From: Caldicellulosiruptor saccharolyticus DSM 8903
GTDB lineage: Bacteria; Bacillota; Thermoanaerobacteria; Caldicellulosiruptorales; Caldicellulosiruptoraceae
Assembly: GCF_000016545.1 (NCBI RefSeq)
Contig: NC_009437.1
Location: forward strand, 2,309,394 to 2,373,393
DNA: 64,000 bases
Reading direction: 5' to 3'
Part shown: positions 39,264 through 47,730 of the stretch, piece after piece
Position numbering within the stretch: position 1 is the first letter of the stretch
How the letters are laid out: every line of letters begins with the position of its first letter
Program-made: the position numbers and the translations under genes
Notes under the pieces: generated by a model
Told to the model about the DNA's origin: nothing
Database searches by the model: none
The model's input: the letters and a program-made list of their open reading frames with translations, nothing else

Positions 39264-39769
39264 CAAGTCTCCATGTTGTCTTTGCCATTTGCTTTCATTA
39301 TCTTATTTGCCCAATCCAAAAATTTCTCCATACCTTCTTTCCTATTCTCAAACTCTATTCTCTTGCCAAGCTCCACTCCTCTAAAATCAAATGCTCTGCC
39401 TACATGCCTTTCCTTTGCTATATCTACTCCTACAACTAAAGTTCTCTCTGTTACTTGTAATATCTTTTCATTTTGTGTATACTTCAAAGAGGGTACCTCC
39501 TTTGTTGTGTTTTGTCGTAAGTTGTATAACTTACATTCTGTATTTTACCAGGAGGTACCTTATCTCTTCAAATCTCATTTCTCTTCATTTTCACTCATTT
39601 TCGTTCATTACAGGAATGCTCATACACAATATAAAACACTCTGGCATGAAATAAAACATGTTTATGATTTTGAAAGTGGTAAAATATTTTTTTATTCCTC
39701 TCTGGAAGAAATTGAAAAAGAAGCCGAAATGTTTGCAGAGTCAATAATAAAAAGAAAGGTGATGATAAA

Positions 39770-40159
39770 ATGAAATGGATTGTTAGGATTGCTTTGGTCG
39801 TATGGATTGTTATTGGTTTGGCTTTATATATTCCTGTTTTCAAAGAATACCATATGAATAAAGTACAATTTATCAATGTATGGACTTATAATGTGCAGTT
39901 AAAAAATGATTATGAATATTTGATTAATGTAAAAAAACTTTCCGAAGAACAAGCAAAAGAAAAATTAGGTCTCAAAGCTGATACAATTTTACCTTCTAAA
40001 GAAGCTTTAGCAAGTTATTATAAAGACTATGTCAAGCCTTTTGAAACTGCATTTTATGAACAGTTAGAAAAAACCACAATCACTTTTTTAGTTTTCACAA
40101 TCATAATAGGAATGGTGGTGGTTGGTTTTGACTGGACATATAGAAAAGAAAAAAGGTAA
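39770..40159 (+). CDS. Small membrane protein of the integrated element
   Basis: 129 residues with a helix at each end (IVRIALVVWIVIGLALYIPVF and TITFLVFTIIIGMVVVGF) and a soluble middle of about 70 residues. The start ATG overlaps the stop of the broken immA gene and the end overlaps the integrase start by 38 bases, so all four genes form one unit. Unknown function. Confidence 0.7.
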   Translation: MKWIVRIALVVWIVIGLALYIPVFKEYHMNKVQFINVWTYNVQLKNDYEYLINVKKLSEEQAKEKLGLKADTILPSKEALASYYKDYVKPFETAFYEQLEKTTITFLVFTIIIGMVVVGFDWTYRKEKR

Positions 40160-41204
40160 ATTCCAAGTTGTTCTTGAGTACGGCATAGATGGAAACGGCA
40201 AACGAATAAGAAAATATAAAACTTTCGATAAAGAATCAGAAGCTAAAAAATATTTAATACAAATGCTTGCCAATGAAGGAAAATTTATTCCGCTTAATGA
40301 GTTTTTAGACAGATGGCTTGAAGAATATGCTAAAAACTATGTGGCACCCAAAACATACATTAAATACAAAGATTCACTGAAACATGTCAGAAAAGCTTTT
40401 CCCTCACACACACTACAACAACTTAATACTTTTGAGCTTCAAAAATTCTTCAATCAATTGTCGCAAACACTTAGTCAAGCAAGCGTCAGAAAAATATATT
40501 CTGTCCTAAATAATGCTCTGAAAACAGCTATAAAATGGAATATGCTTAAAGAAAATCCTTTAGAGTTTGTTAAACTACCACAAAAATATGAAGAAAAGAA
40601 AATCAAGGTGTGGGATATTGAAACAGTCAAAAAGTTTTTGGAAGATATCAAAGACGAAAAAATTCACACAGCGGTTACACTTGCACTTCATGCTGGATTA
40701 AGAGCGGGGGAAATATGCGGTTTGACTTGGGATAATGTTGATTTCGAAAAGAAGTGTATTCATATAAAACAAGCTTTACAAAAAATCGGCAAAGAAATTA
40801 TTATCAAACCACCAAAAAGTAAAACTTCTATTAGAACAATTTATATGACAAGCTATCTTTATGAAACTTTATTAGAAGAATATAAAAGACAAGAACCTTT
40901 GAGAGAAGCTTATAAAAAGCTGGGGAATTTTGTCTGCATACATGAAACAGGCAACCCATTTTGCCCTGATTATTTCACACATACTTTTAAAAAGCTTGTA
41001 AGTTGTTTGGGATATCCTGAAATAAGATTTCATGACTTGAGACACACATTCGCAACTATACTTTTGCAAGCACAAACAAATCCAAAAATCGCAGCAGAAA
41101 TATTAGGACATTCAAATACAAAATTATTTTTAAACTTGTATGCACATGTTTTAGATGAACAAAAAATCAAGGCTACCCACAAAATAGAGGAAATTTTAGG
41201 ATAG
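40122..41204 (+). CDS. Tyrosine recombinase (phage/ICE integrase)
   Basis: 360 residues. Arm-type N-terminal domain (GHIEKKKGKFQVVLEYGIDGNGKR), SAM-like core-binding domain, and catalytic domain with Arg in LHAGLRAGEICGL, HDLRH, LGHSN and the nucleophile Tyr in NLYAHV. It would insert an element into an attachment site; the gene ends 62 bases from the 3' end of tRNA-Thr, a typical site. Start taken as TTG 40122 (LVLTGHIE). Appears intact. Confidence 0.93.
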   Translation: MVLTGHIEKKKGKFQVVLEYGIDGNGKRIRKYKTFDKESEAKKYLIQMLANEGKFIPLNEFLDRWLEEYAKNYVAPKTYIKYKDSLKHVRKAFPSHTLQQLNTFELQKFFNQLSQTLSQASVRKIYSVLNNALKTAIKWNMLKENPLEFVKLPQKYEEKKIKVWDIETVKKFLEDIKDEKIHTAVTLALHAGLRAGEICGLTWDNVDFEKKCIHIKQALQKIGKEIIIKPPKSKTSIRTIYMTSYLYETLLEEYKRQEPLREAYKKLGNFVCIHETGNPFCPDYFTHTFKKLVSCLGYPEIRFHDLRHTFATILLQAQTNPKIAAEILGHSNTKLFLNLYAHVLDEQKIKATHKIEEILG

Positions 41205-41266
41205 TCTTACTTTTATTTTCTTGGCGGTTTTATGGCGGTTTTGATTTTTTCCAGCACCTTTAAACT

Positions 41267-41343
41267 TGGAGCCCACGACCGGAATCGAACCGGTGACCTC
41301 CACCTTACCAAGGTGACGCTCTGACCTACTGAGCTACGTGGGC
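41267..41343 (-). tRNA. tRNA-Thr (GGT), putative attachment site
   Basis: 77 bases with CCA. Acceptor GCCCACG / CGTGGGC, anticodon loop TTGGTAA. Its last ten bases (41267-41276) recur at 33293-33302. Confidence 0.93.
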
Positions 41344-41392
41344 ATTTACAAAAATAAAGGGGTTTATTTACTCCCCCTTCTTTTTTTAAATC

Positions 41393-41466
41393 TGGAGCGG
41401 GTGATGGGAATCGAACCCACGCTACCAGCTTGGGAAGCTGGTGTTCTACCATTGAACTACACCCGC
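41393..41466 (-). tRNA. tRNA-Gly (CCC)
   Basis: 74 bases with CCA. Acceptor GCGGGTG / CACCCGC, anticodon loop TTCCCAA. Confidence 0.92.
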
Positions 41467-41513
41467 ACTGCAATTATATTTTAATACTATTTTTTGAAGA
41501 TGTAAAGAGTTTT

Positions 41514-41729
41514 TTAATCTAAAAGACCCTTACTCTTGAGATATTCATTCAGCTCATCAACAAGCTTTTGTGCGTCTATCCCATGAAGAGCACAAGCTTC
41601 TTCAATGCTCTCCCCTTGCGCTGATGGACATCCCAAACAGTGAAGTCCATTGTTCAAAAATATAGGGATAGTTCCTCTGTCAATTCTGAGCACATCCGCA
41701 ATAATTGTATCAGTTGTTATCCTTGGCAT
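41514..41729 (-). CDS. DUF1858 domain protein
   Basis: 71 residues. The hybrid-cluster-associated DUF1858 pattern is clear: ITTDTIIADVLRIDRGTIPIFLNNGLHCLGCP, with the CLGC pair near residue 32-35. Thought to bind metal or act as a redox accessory; no direct function. Translated with GGAGGCAAAA upstream. Confidence 0.85.
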   Translation of the reverse strand: MPRITTDTIIADVLRIDRGTIPIFLNNGLHCLGCPSAQGESIEEACALHGIDAQKLVDELNEYLKSKGLLD

Positions 41730-41796
41730 CTTTTTTGCCTCCTTTATTTGGATATTGACATGTAAATATTATACCACAATTTCAATAGGAATTCTA

Positions 41797-42546
41797 TCAT
41801 TTTTTTTCAAGATAGAATTTTGCCACAGTCAAATCAGAATCCTTGTCAACGTCCTGTCCAATTTCAGGGTATGTAGAGATTATGGCTTTTGCTTTCACTT
41901 TAAAAACCTTTGAAACTCTCTTTTCAACCTTTTGAATGGAAAGTTTTTTTGTCAAAAAGAGTAAAAGAATGGTTGGCCCTATCAATCTTGCCATCGCAAT
42001 AGGGTTTTTGCGCTTTTCTACAAGCTTTTCGGCAAGACTATAGCATCTGTCAAAAATAGAAGGATTGATTATTATTGCATTTCCCCCTGTAAACGTCCCT
42101 TCTTTTACAGTACCATATGTTCTTTTCATTTGAGGGTACTTCTCATCATTTATACTTTTTTCAACAATAGGATAGCAAATATCAGCACCTGTTTTTATTG
42201 ACTCCTCAATAAAATGGTCTATCGCCTCAGCGGTTATAAATGGTAAATCTGAAGTTAAAAATAAAATTTTTTTAGTGTCATTTAGATACTCAATTCCCTT
42301 TTTTGCATTTTTCATTATCGAAGTATCTTCTTCTACAAATTCTACCCTTGGATATTTTGTTTCAAATAAATCTTTAAGTTTCCTCGGTCCTACAACAACT
42401 ATTCGCGATACATGCCTTGAGCTGCACACCGCATCTAATACATATTCAATCATGAACTTATTATTTAGCTTTATCAATGCTTTGCATTCATAAGGGGTGC
42501 CTGATTTGTTTTTATCAGACCCCGCTAATATAATAGCATTTACCAT
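41797..42546 (-). CDS. MobA-like nucleotidyltransferase
   Basis: 249 residues from ATG 42546 (MVNAIILAG). The NTP-transferase N-terminus AIILAGSDKNKSG, the FLTSDLPFI metal-binding Asp block and a C-terminal extension of unknown role are seen. It may activate a sugar phosphate or a cofactor precursor; the exact substrate is not clear. Lies 8 to 17 bases after the GntR gene. Confidence 0.8.
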   Translation of the reverse strand: MVNAIILAGSDKNKSGTPYECKALIKLNNKFMIEYVLDAVCSSRHVSRIVVVGPRKLKDLFETKYPRVEFVEEDTSIMKNAKKGIEYLNDTKKILFLTSDLPFITAEAIDHFIEESIKTGADICYPIVEKSINDEKYPQMKRTYGTVKEGTFTGGNAIIINPSIFDRCYSLAEKLVEKRKNPIAMARLIGPTILLLFLTKKLSIQKVEKRVSKVFKVKAKAIISTYPEIGQDVDKDSDLTVAKFYLEKK

Positions 42547-42563
42547 AATTTTCACCTTTTTTA

Positions 42564-43244
42564 TTAAAATTTTAAGCTTTTAATAAGTTCCATCTCTTGA
42601 TTCTTTATATGCTCTTCTGCCATCTTCTGGGCTTTTTCTATATCACCACTTAAGATTGCATCTACAATTTCTCTATGTTCGTCTAATAGTTTTTCATTTT
42701 TTCTGTATATTTCTTTTAAATAGATAATTCTAAATCTTGTAATCTGTTCACGGAGATTATTTATAATGTGTTGCAGTTTTTCATTTTTTGCTCCTATATA
42801 TATTATATCATGCAACCTAATATCATCAGTTATCATTCCTTCGATGTTTCCCAATTTGAAATTCTTCTCAAATGAAGCAAGCACTTTCTTGAGTTCCTCT
42901 TTTTCAGTCTTTGTCATTCTCTGAGTTGCAAGGCCTGCTGCTAATTTATCCAGAGCTGCTCTAATCTCTAAAACATCCATAATCTCTTTTTTAGAAATAT
43001 CCGCAACATAAGCGCCTTTTCGTGGAAGCATAACCACAAGTCCTTCTAACTCAAGTTTTCTGATAGCTTCCCTGATGGGCGTTCTGGAAACACCAAGCAT
43101 CTCTGCAAGCTTTATCTCCATCAGCCTCTCTCCAGGTCTTAAATCTCCATTGACAATCATATCTCTGAGTTTTTCAAACACAATCTCCCTCAAAGGCTTA
43201 TAGTTTTCAATCAAAAAATAGTGTGAATCATTTTTTTCATTCAT
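42564..43244 (-). CDS. GntR family regulator (FCD subgroup)
   Basis: 226 residues from ATG 43244 with AGGAG 11 bases upstream. N-terminal winged helix (LMEIKLAEMLGVSRTPIREAIRKLELEGLV) and an all-helical FCD effector domain with the metal-binding pattern (DIRLHDIIY, then EHREIVDAI and AEEHI). Possibly controls its neighbours; the effector is unknown. Confidence 0.9.
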   Translation of the reverse strand: MNEKNDSHYFLIENYKPLREIVFEKLRDMIVNGDLRPGERLMEIKLAEMLGVSRTPIREAIRKLELEGLVVMLPRKGAYVADISKKEIMDVLEIRAALDKLAAGLATQRMTKTEKEELKKVLASFEKNFKLGNIEGMITDDIRLHDIIYIGAKNEKLQHIINNLREQITRFRIIYLKEIYRKNEKLLDEHREIVDAILSGDIEKAQKMAEEHIKNQEMELIKSLKF

Positions 43245-43258
43245 TTTTCTCACAACTC

Positions 43259-44131
43259 CTACTCCTCATTACTAAAAAATTCGTTTTCACACGTGGTTGT
43301 CAGAATTATTTCCTTGATAAAGACTTTAAGTCTGTCAGCAGCTTTTAGTGCATCGTATTTATTAGCAAAAATCCCAAATACAGCAGGCCCACTTCCTGTC
43401 ATGACTGTGCCAAGCGCGTTGTGGTTCCTCATAATGTCTTTTACTCTGTTTATCACAGGATACTGATTGACTGTAACAGTTTCTAAAACATTACACAAAT
43501 TTTTTGCAATCTCACGAATATTGCCCTCTTCAATTGCTACAATCATAGCATCTGTATTGGGTCTTTTTTTGACTTTGCTAAGGTCAAGAGCCTCATAAAC
43601 AGCCTGAGTCGATACATACACCTCTGGTTTTGCTATTAGTATATTCATCTTTGGCGCTGATTTTAGTTTTGTAACCTTTTCGCCTATTCCCTCACAAAGT
43701 GCTGTACCACCAACTAAACAAAATGGAACATCAGCTCCAATTTCTCTTCCCAATTCAATTAGCTCATTTTGGCTTAAATTCAAGCCAAATAGTTTGTTTA
43801 GCCCTCTTAAAACAGCCGCAGCATCAGTGCTACCACCTGCTAAGCCTGCTGAAATTGGAATATTCTTTTGAATATGTATCTTAACTCCTTCTTTTACACC
43901 AAAACGTTCTTTGACAAGAGAGGCTGCAATGTAAGCATGGTTTTTATTGTCAGTTGGAATGTTTTCACTTGAAGTTGTAACAATTATACTATCTTCTTCT
44001 ATCTTTTCAATATTTATTATATCATACAAATCCACTGTTTGCATTATTGTTCTGATTTCATGGTAACCATCATCTCTTTTTGAAAGCACATCCAATGTCA
44101 AGTTGATCTTTGCATAAGCCTTTAGTATCAA
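43259..44131 (-). CDS. ispE: 4-diphosphocytidyl-2-C-methyl-D-erythritol kinase
   Basis: GHMP kinase of the MEP pathway, about 290 residues. AYAKINLTLDVLSKRDDGYHEIRT at the start, the ATP loop NIPISAGLAGGSTDAAAVLRGLN, and MTGSGPAVFGIF near the end. TTG 44131 is the likely start: AGGTG lies about 8 bases upstream and residues before it do not fit the family. 5 bases upstream of the GntR gene. Confidence 0.93.
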   Translation of the reverse strand: MILKAYAKINLTLDVLSKRDDGYHEIRTIMQTVDLYDIINIEKIEEDSIIVTTSSENIPTDNKNHAYIAASLVKERFGVKEGVKIHIQKNIPISAGLAGGSTDAAAVLRGLNKLFGLNLSQNELIELGREIGADVPFCLVGGTALCEGIGEKVTKLKSAPKMNILIAKPEVYVSTQAVYEALDLSKVKKRPNTDAMIVAIEEGNIREIAKNLCNVLETVTVNQYPVINRVKDIMRNHNALGTVMTGSGPAVFGIFANKYDALKAADRLKVFIKEIILTTTCENEFFSNEE

Positions 44132-44288
44132 TTCATTCCACACCTTTCGCAATGATGTAATTAAAAGCAAGATGTTGTATATTGTATTCTCTATTTAGTT
44201 ATTTTATCAAAAAAATTGTAGAAATATTAGGAATGCTTATCAAAAATCTTATTCAAAGTGCCAAAATTAAAGAATAGGAATGTAATAA

Positions 44289-44315
44289 AAAAAGACCACT
44301 CTACTTAATGGTCTT
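44289..44315 (-). terminator. Terminator after tRNA-Ser
   Basis: AAGACCA (44292-44298) pairs with TGGTCTT (44309-44315). On the minus strand it is followed by TTTTTTT. Confidence 0.75.
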
Positions 44316-44415
44316 AATACATAATGCTCAATTATAATATTACACTATCTATCTTAAGACTTGCAAGCCTTTTTATTAAGTCATTCCATCCAAAAAGTCT
44401 CCCTTATAAAATTAA

Positions 44416-44506
44416 TGGCGGAAGGGGTGGGATTCGAACCCACGGCCCGCGTAAGCGGGTCACTGGTTTTCAAGACCAGCTCCTTAAACCACTCGGACAC
44501 CCTTCC
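44416..44506 (-). tRNA. tRNA-Ser (TGA)
   Basis: 91 bases with long variable arm and encoded CCA. Acceptor GGAAGGG / CCCTTCC, discriminator G, anticodon loop CTTGAAA. Confidence 0.92.
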
Positions 44507-44692
44507 GCTTATTTTCAATTCTATTTTTTTCTCAAAGCAAGATTTATTATAAAACATCTTATCGTATATGTCAATAACCCCAAAGGGAATTAAAAAGTTC
44601 AAAGCATCAGAAAACCTTAAATCACAAATTTGTTACTTGTTTAATATATTGTAAATGAAATTCTTTTTCAAGCTACGCACAAGGAGAACATC

Positions 44693-46528
44693 ATGTGTGG
44701 AATTAGTGGCTGGGTATGTTACTGGAAGGACATTTCAAACTGTGATGACATCATAAAAAATATGGCAGATGCACTCTTACACCGTGGCCCTGACGAAGGT
44801 GGTTTTTATCTTTCAAAAAATGCTCTTTTAGGTCACAGGCGACTTACTATAATCGATCCCGAAGGTGGGAAACAACCAATGGTAAAAGAGTACAACAATC
44901 AAAAGTATATCGTAGTTTACAATGGAGAGTTGTACAATACCCCAGAGCTTAAAAAAGAATTACAAACTCAAGGTTATACATTCTCTTCTTACTCTGACAC
45001 AGAAGTACTTTTAACATCATATATTCACTGGAAAGAAGAGTGTGTAAAACGTTTGAATGGGATATTTGCTTTCGCAGTTTATAACGAAACTACCAAGGAA
45101 CTTTTTTTAGCTCGTGACCACTTAGGAGTAAAACCTCTGTTTTTCTCTCTAAAAAATGGCAACTTTTTGTTTGCTTCCGAAATCAAGGCACTCTTGAGAC
45201 ATCCTCTTATCTCTCCTGTAGTCGGCAAGGAAGGAGTATATGAACTTATAGGACTTTGTCCTGCAAGGTCACCCTTTTGTGCTATTTTTAAAGATATAAT
45301 AGAGCTGCCTCCTGGACATTATGTCATATATGATCCAAAAGGTATAACAATAAAAGAATATTGGGAATTAAAGCCTCAAAGTATTGATAAAAATGTTGAT
45401 GAAATAAAAGAGATGGTTAGAAGTCTTGTAATTGATGCAATTGAAAGACAGCTTGTATCTGACTTTGAAATTTGCTCATTCTTATCTGGTGGACTTGACT
45501 CTACAATTATTACAACCGTAGCAAATAGAGCTTTGAAAAATCAAGGTAAAACTTTAAAGACATTTTCTATTGATTACGAAGAAAATAAAAATTACTATAC
45601 ATTCAATATGTTCCAGCCAACGCTGGATACAGACTTCGCAAAGATGGCTTCCCAAGAAATTGGGACAGATCATATAATAGTTGAAATTGATAATGACCAG
45701 CTCTCAGAAAGTCTCTATCAAGCAACAGTTGCAAATGACCTTCCAGGCATGGCTGACATTGACTCATCTCTTTTGTTATTTACAAAAGAAGTAAGGCAAC
45801 ATGCAAAAGTAGCTCTTTCTGGTGAATGTGCTGATGAGATTTTTGGTGGATACCCATGGTATTGGAGCAGTAGCTATAAAGATGTAAAAACATTCCCATG
45901 GTCACCTTCTTTGGATTTTAGGTCAAAGCTTCTGTCTCAAAAATATTCAAAAGACGAGCTTAAAGAATACGTAAATTCTAAATATCAGCAATCAGTTGCA
46001 AAGGTTATCCTGCCAGAATCTGATTCAGAACAAGAGCGAAGACACAGGATACTCTATTATTTAAATGTAAAGTGGTTTATGCTCACTCTTTTGAACAGAA
46101 AAGACAGAATGAGTATGACAAACTCTCTTGAGGTAAGAGTCCCGTTTGCAGACTATAGACTTGTTGAATTTCTCTATAACATTCCGTGGAAAGTAAAATA
46201 TCTTGAAAATGCAGAAAAAGGACTTCTAAGATGTGCATTTGAAGGCTTAATACCTGAAATTGTAAAAAGTCGCAAAAAGAGTCCTTATCCAAAAACTTAT
46301 AATCCAAGATATTTGAAAAATGTAAGTGAAAAAGTCAAAAAGATTATAGAATCTCTTTCACCAATTTTTGAAATTATCAATAAAGAGCAGCTCAAAGAAA
46401 TTTTAGATAATCCTAACTTTACATTTGAAAAACCATGGTTTGGACAGTTGATGACACTTCCTCAGTTTTTTGGGTACATTGTACAACTTGACTTTTGGGC
46501 AAAAGTTTACAATGTTAATTTCGAATAA
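44693..46528 (+). CDS. asnB: Asparagine synthase (glutamine-hydrolysing)
   Basis: 611 residues. N-terminal nucleophile Cys2 (MCGISGWVC) and glutaminase motifs LLHRGPDEGG and NGELYN; C-terminal synthetase part with the PP-loop SFLSGGLDSTIITT and SGECADEIFGGYPWY. Makes Asn from Asp, Gln and ATP. Single gene, AAGGAG upstream. Confidence 0.95.
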   Translation: MCGISGWVCYWKDISNCDDIIKNMADALLHRGPDEGGFYLSKNALLGHRRLTIIDPEGGKQPMVKEYNNQKYIVVYNGELYNTPELKKELQTQGYTFSSYSDTEVLLTSYIHWKEECVKRLNGIFAFAVYNETTKELFLARDHLGVKPLFFSLKNGNFLFASEIKALLRHPLISPVVGKEGVYELIGLCPARSPFCAIFKDIIELPPGHYVIYDPKGITIKEYWELKPQSIDKNVDEIKEMVRSLVIDAIERQLVSDFEICSFLSGGLDSTIITTVANRALKNQGKTLKTFSIDYEENKNYYTFNMFQPTLDTDFAKMASQEIGTDHIIVEIDNDQLSESLYQATVANDLPGMADIDSSLLLFTKEVRQHAKVALSGECADEIFGGYPWYWSSSYKDVKTFPWSPSLDFRSKLLSQKYSKDELKEYVNSKYQQSVAKVILPESDSEQERRHRILYYLNVKWFMLTLLNRKDRMSMTNSLEVRVPFADYRLVEFLYNIPWKVKYLENAEKGLLRCAFEGLIPEIVKSRKKSPYPKTYNPRYLKNVSEKVKKIIESLSPIFEIINKEQLKEILDNPNFTFEKPWFGQLMTLPQFFGYIVQLDFWAKVYNVNFE

Positions 46529-46653
46529 AAATAAAATTATTCTTGTATTTTTATTCATTTTGAGATATAATTTTATCAGGCAATATTTAAGTATTGAAGT
46601 TACAATGTTATTTTGGTACTCTTATATACAAAAAGTCAAAAAGGAGAATGAAA

Positions 46654-47724
46654 ATGAAGAAAGCAATACTCGTTTTAGAAGATGGACTTACATTTGAAGG
46701 AATCTCACTTGGTGCAGAAGGTGAAACAATTGGTGAGGTTGTTTTCAATACATGTATGACAGGTTATCAAGAGGTACTCACAGACCCTTCTTACAATGGT
46801 CAGATTGTCACAATGACTTACCCTCTAATAGGAAATTATGGCATAAACGATGAGGATGTTGAATCATACAAACCCCACGTTGAGGGTTTCATTGTAAGAG
46901 AAGCATGTAAAACACCTTCTAACTTTAGATCAAAAAAGACGTTAGACGAGTATCTAAAAGAGCACAACATAGTTGCAATTGAAGGTGTGGATACACGTGC
47001 AATTACAGAGCATATAAGAAACAAAGGCTCTATGTTTGGAATAATATCAACAGAGACTGATAACAAAGAGCTTCTTTTGAATAAAATTGCAGAATACAAA
47101 AAACAAAAACCTTACCTGGTGAAAGAGGTTTCAACAAAAGAAATGTATAGAATAAAAGGAAATGGCAAGAGGGTTGCTGTGCTTGACTTTGGAATAAAGC
47201 AGAATATATTAAGAGAGCTATCAAAAAGAGGACTTGATCTGTATGTTTTTCCATACAATGCTTCACTTGATGAAGTAATGAAAGTAAATCCTGATGGATT
47301 TGTATTCTCAAATGGCCCAGGTGATCCTACTGATCTTGAAGAAATATTTGATACTCTAAAAAGTATTATAAGTCTCAAAAAGCCTATCCTTGGAATATGT
47401 TTAGGACATCAGCTTTTGGGTCTTTGTTTAGGACTTAAGACATATAAGCTAAAATTTGGTCACCATGGTGGAAATCATCCTGTAAAAGATTTAACAACTG
47501 GCAAGGTCTACATTACCTCACAAAATCACAACTATGCAATTGAGTACAAAGAATATGACAAAATAAAGATAACCCACATAAATGTCAATGACAAAACTGT
47601 TGAAGGGTTTGCTCATTTAGACCTTCCAATTGTTTCTGTTCAATACCACCCTGAGGCAAGTCCTGGTCCACATGATTCAAAATATGTCTTTGACCAATAC
47701 ACAAAGCTTTTGAATGGAGTGTAG
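46654..47724 (+). CDS. carA: Carbamoyl-phosphate synthase small subunit
   Basis: 356 residues. The N-terminal CPSase small-chain domain (VVFNTCMTGYQEVLTDPSY) and class I glutaminase with Cys in LGICLGHQLLG and late His-Glu (VQYHPEASPGP). ATG 46654 is chosen: AAGGAG ends about 7 bases before it, whereas the frame upstream is unrelated. First gene of carA-carB-argF. Confidence 0.95.
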   Translation: MKKAILVLEDGLTFEGISLGAEGETIGEVVFNTCMTGYQEVLTDPSYNGQIVTMTYPLIGNYGINDEDVESYKPHVEGFIVREACKTPSNFRSKKTLDEYLKEHNIVAIEGVDTRAITEHIRNKGSMFGIISTETDNKELLLNKIAEYKKQKPYLVKEVSTKEMYRIKGNGKRVAVLDFGIKQNILRELSKRGLDLYVFPYNASLDEVMKVNPDGFVFSNGPGDPTDLEEIFDTLKSIISLKKPILGICLGHQLLGLCLGLKTYKLKFGHHGGNHPVKDLTTGKVYITSQNHNYAIEYKEYDKIKITHINVNDKTVEGFAHLDLPIVSVQYHPEASPGPHDSKYVFDQYTKLLNGV

Positions 47725-47730
47725 CAAAAG

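Larger units (their letters stand above)
37585..39487 (-). pseudogene. IS110-family transposase, two fragments around an IS256-family element
   Basis: The N-terminal fragment starts at TTG 39487 behind AGGAGGT and reads VVGVDIAKERHVGRAFDFRG, the DEDD RuvC-like start of the family, up to about 39265. The C-terminal fragment (37962 to 37585) reads EVGDIKRYEDARQIQKLAGLN and ISKRGRGRLRSSLFKAM, the transposase_20 domain with its Ser region. Roughly 200 residues between them are missing, so the IS256-family insertion came with, or was followed by, a deletion. Confidence 0.85.
37009..39615 (-). mobile_element. IS110-family element (IS1111-like layout), disrupted
   Basis: 2607 bp between two AT dinucleotides (37007-37008 and 39616-39617), with the transposase on the minus strand. 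The transposase N-terminus (39487 down) and C-terminus (37962 to 37585) are both recognisable, but the middle is replaced by an IS256-family element. About 126 noncoding bases lie before the transposase start and about 576 after its end; the long 3' side is where IS1111-type elements carry their RNA. Boundaries were set by restoring the immA frame and are good to a few bases. Confidence 0.7.
36856..39773 (+). pseudogene. ImmA/IrrE-type metalloprotease, interrupted by IS110-family element
   Basis: The 5' part (MSEIEDIQEWIVAKIS to ILINARH) stops making sense at 37008. The 3' part resumes at 39618 with AHTQYKTLWHEIKHV, which carries the HExxH zinc motif, and ends at 39773. Joining the parts across one AT dinucleotide gives an open frame of 309 bases (102 residues), short but with both expected halves. 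The product would cleave the ImmR-like repressor. The stop overlaps the start of the next gene by 4 bases. Confidence 0.8.

Noticed and set aside
36997-39619. AATGC as target duplication of the IS110-family element
   Set aside because: It repeats on both sides but does not restore a family-length spacing as well as the AT dinucleotide, and the family usually makes no such duplication.
41213-41473. 86-residue ORF
   Set aside because: Covers tRNA-Thr and tRNA-Gly.
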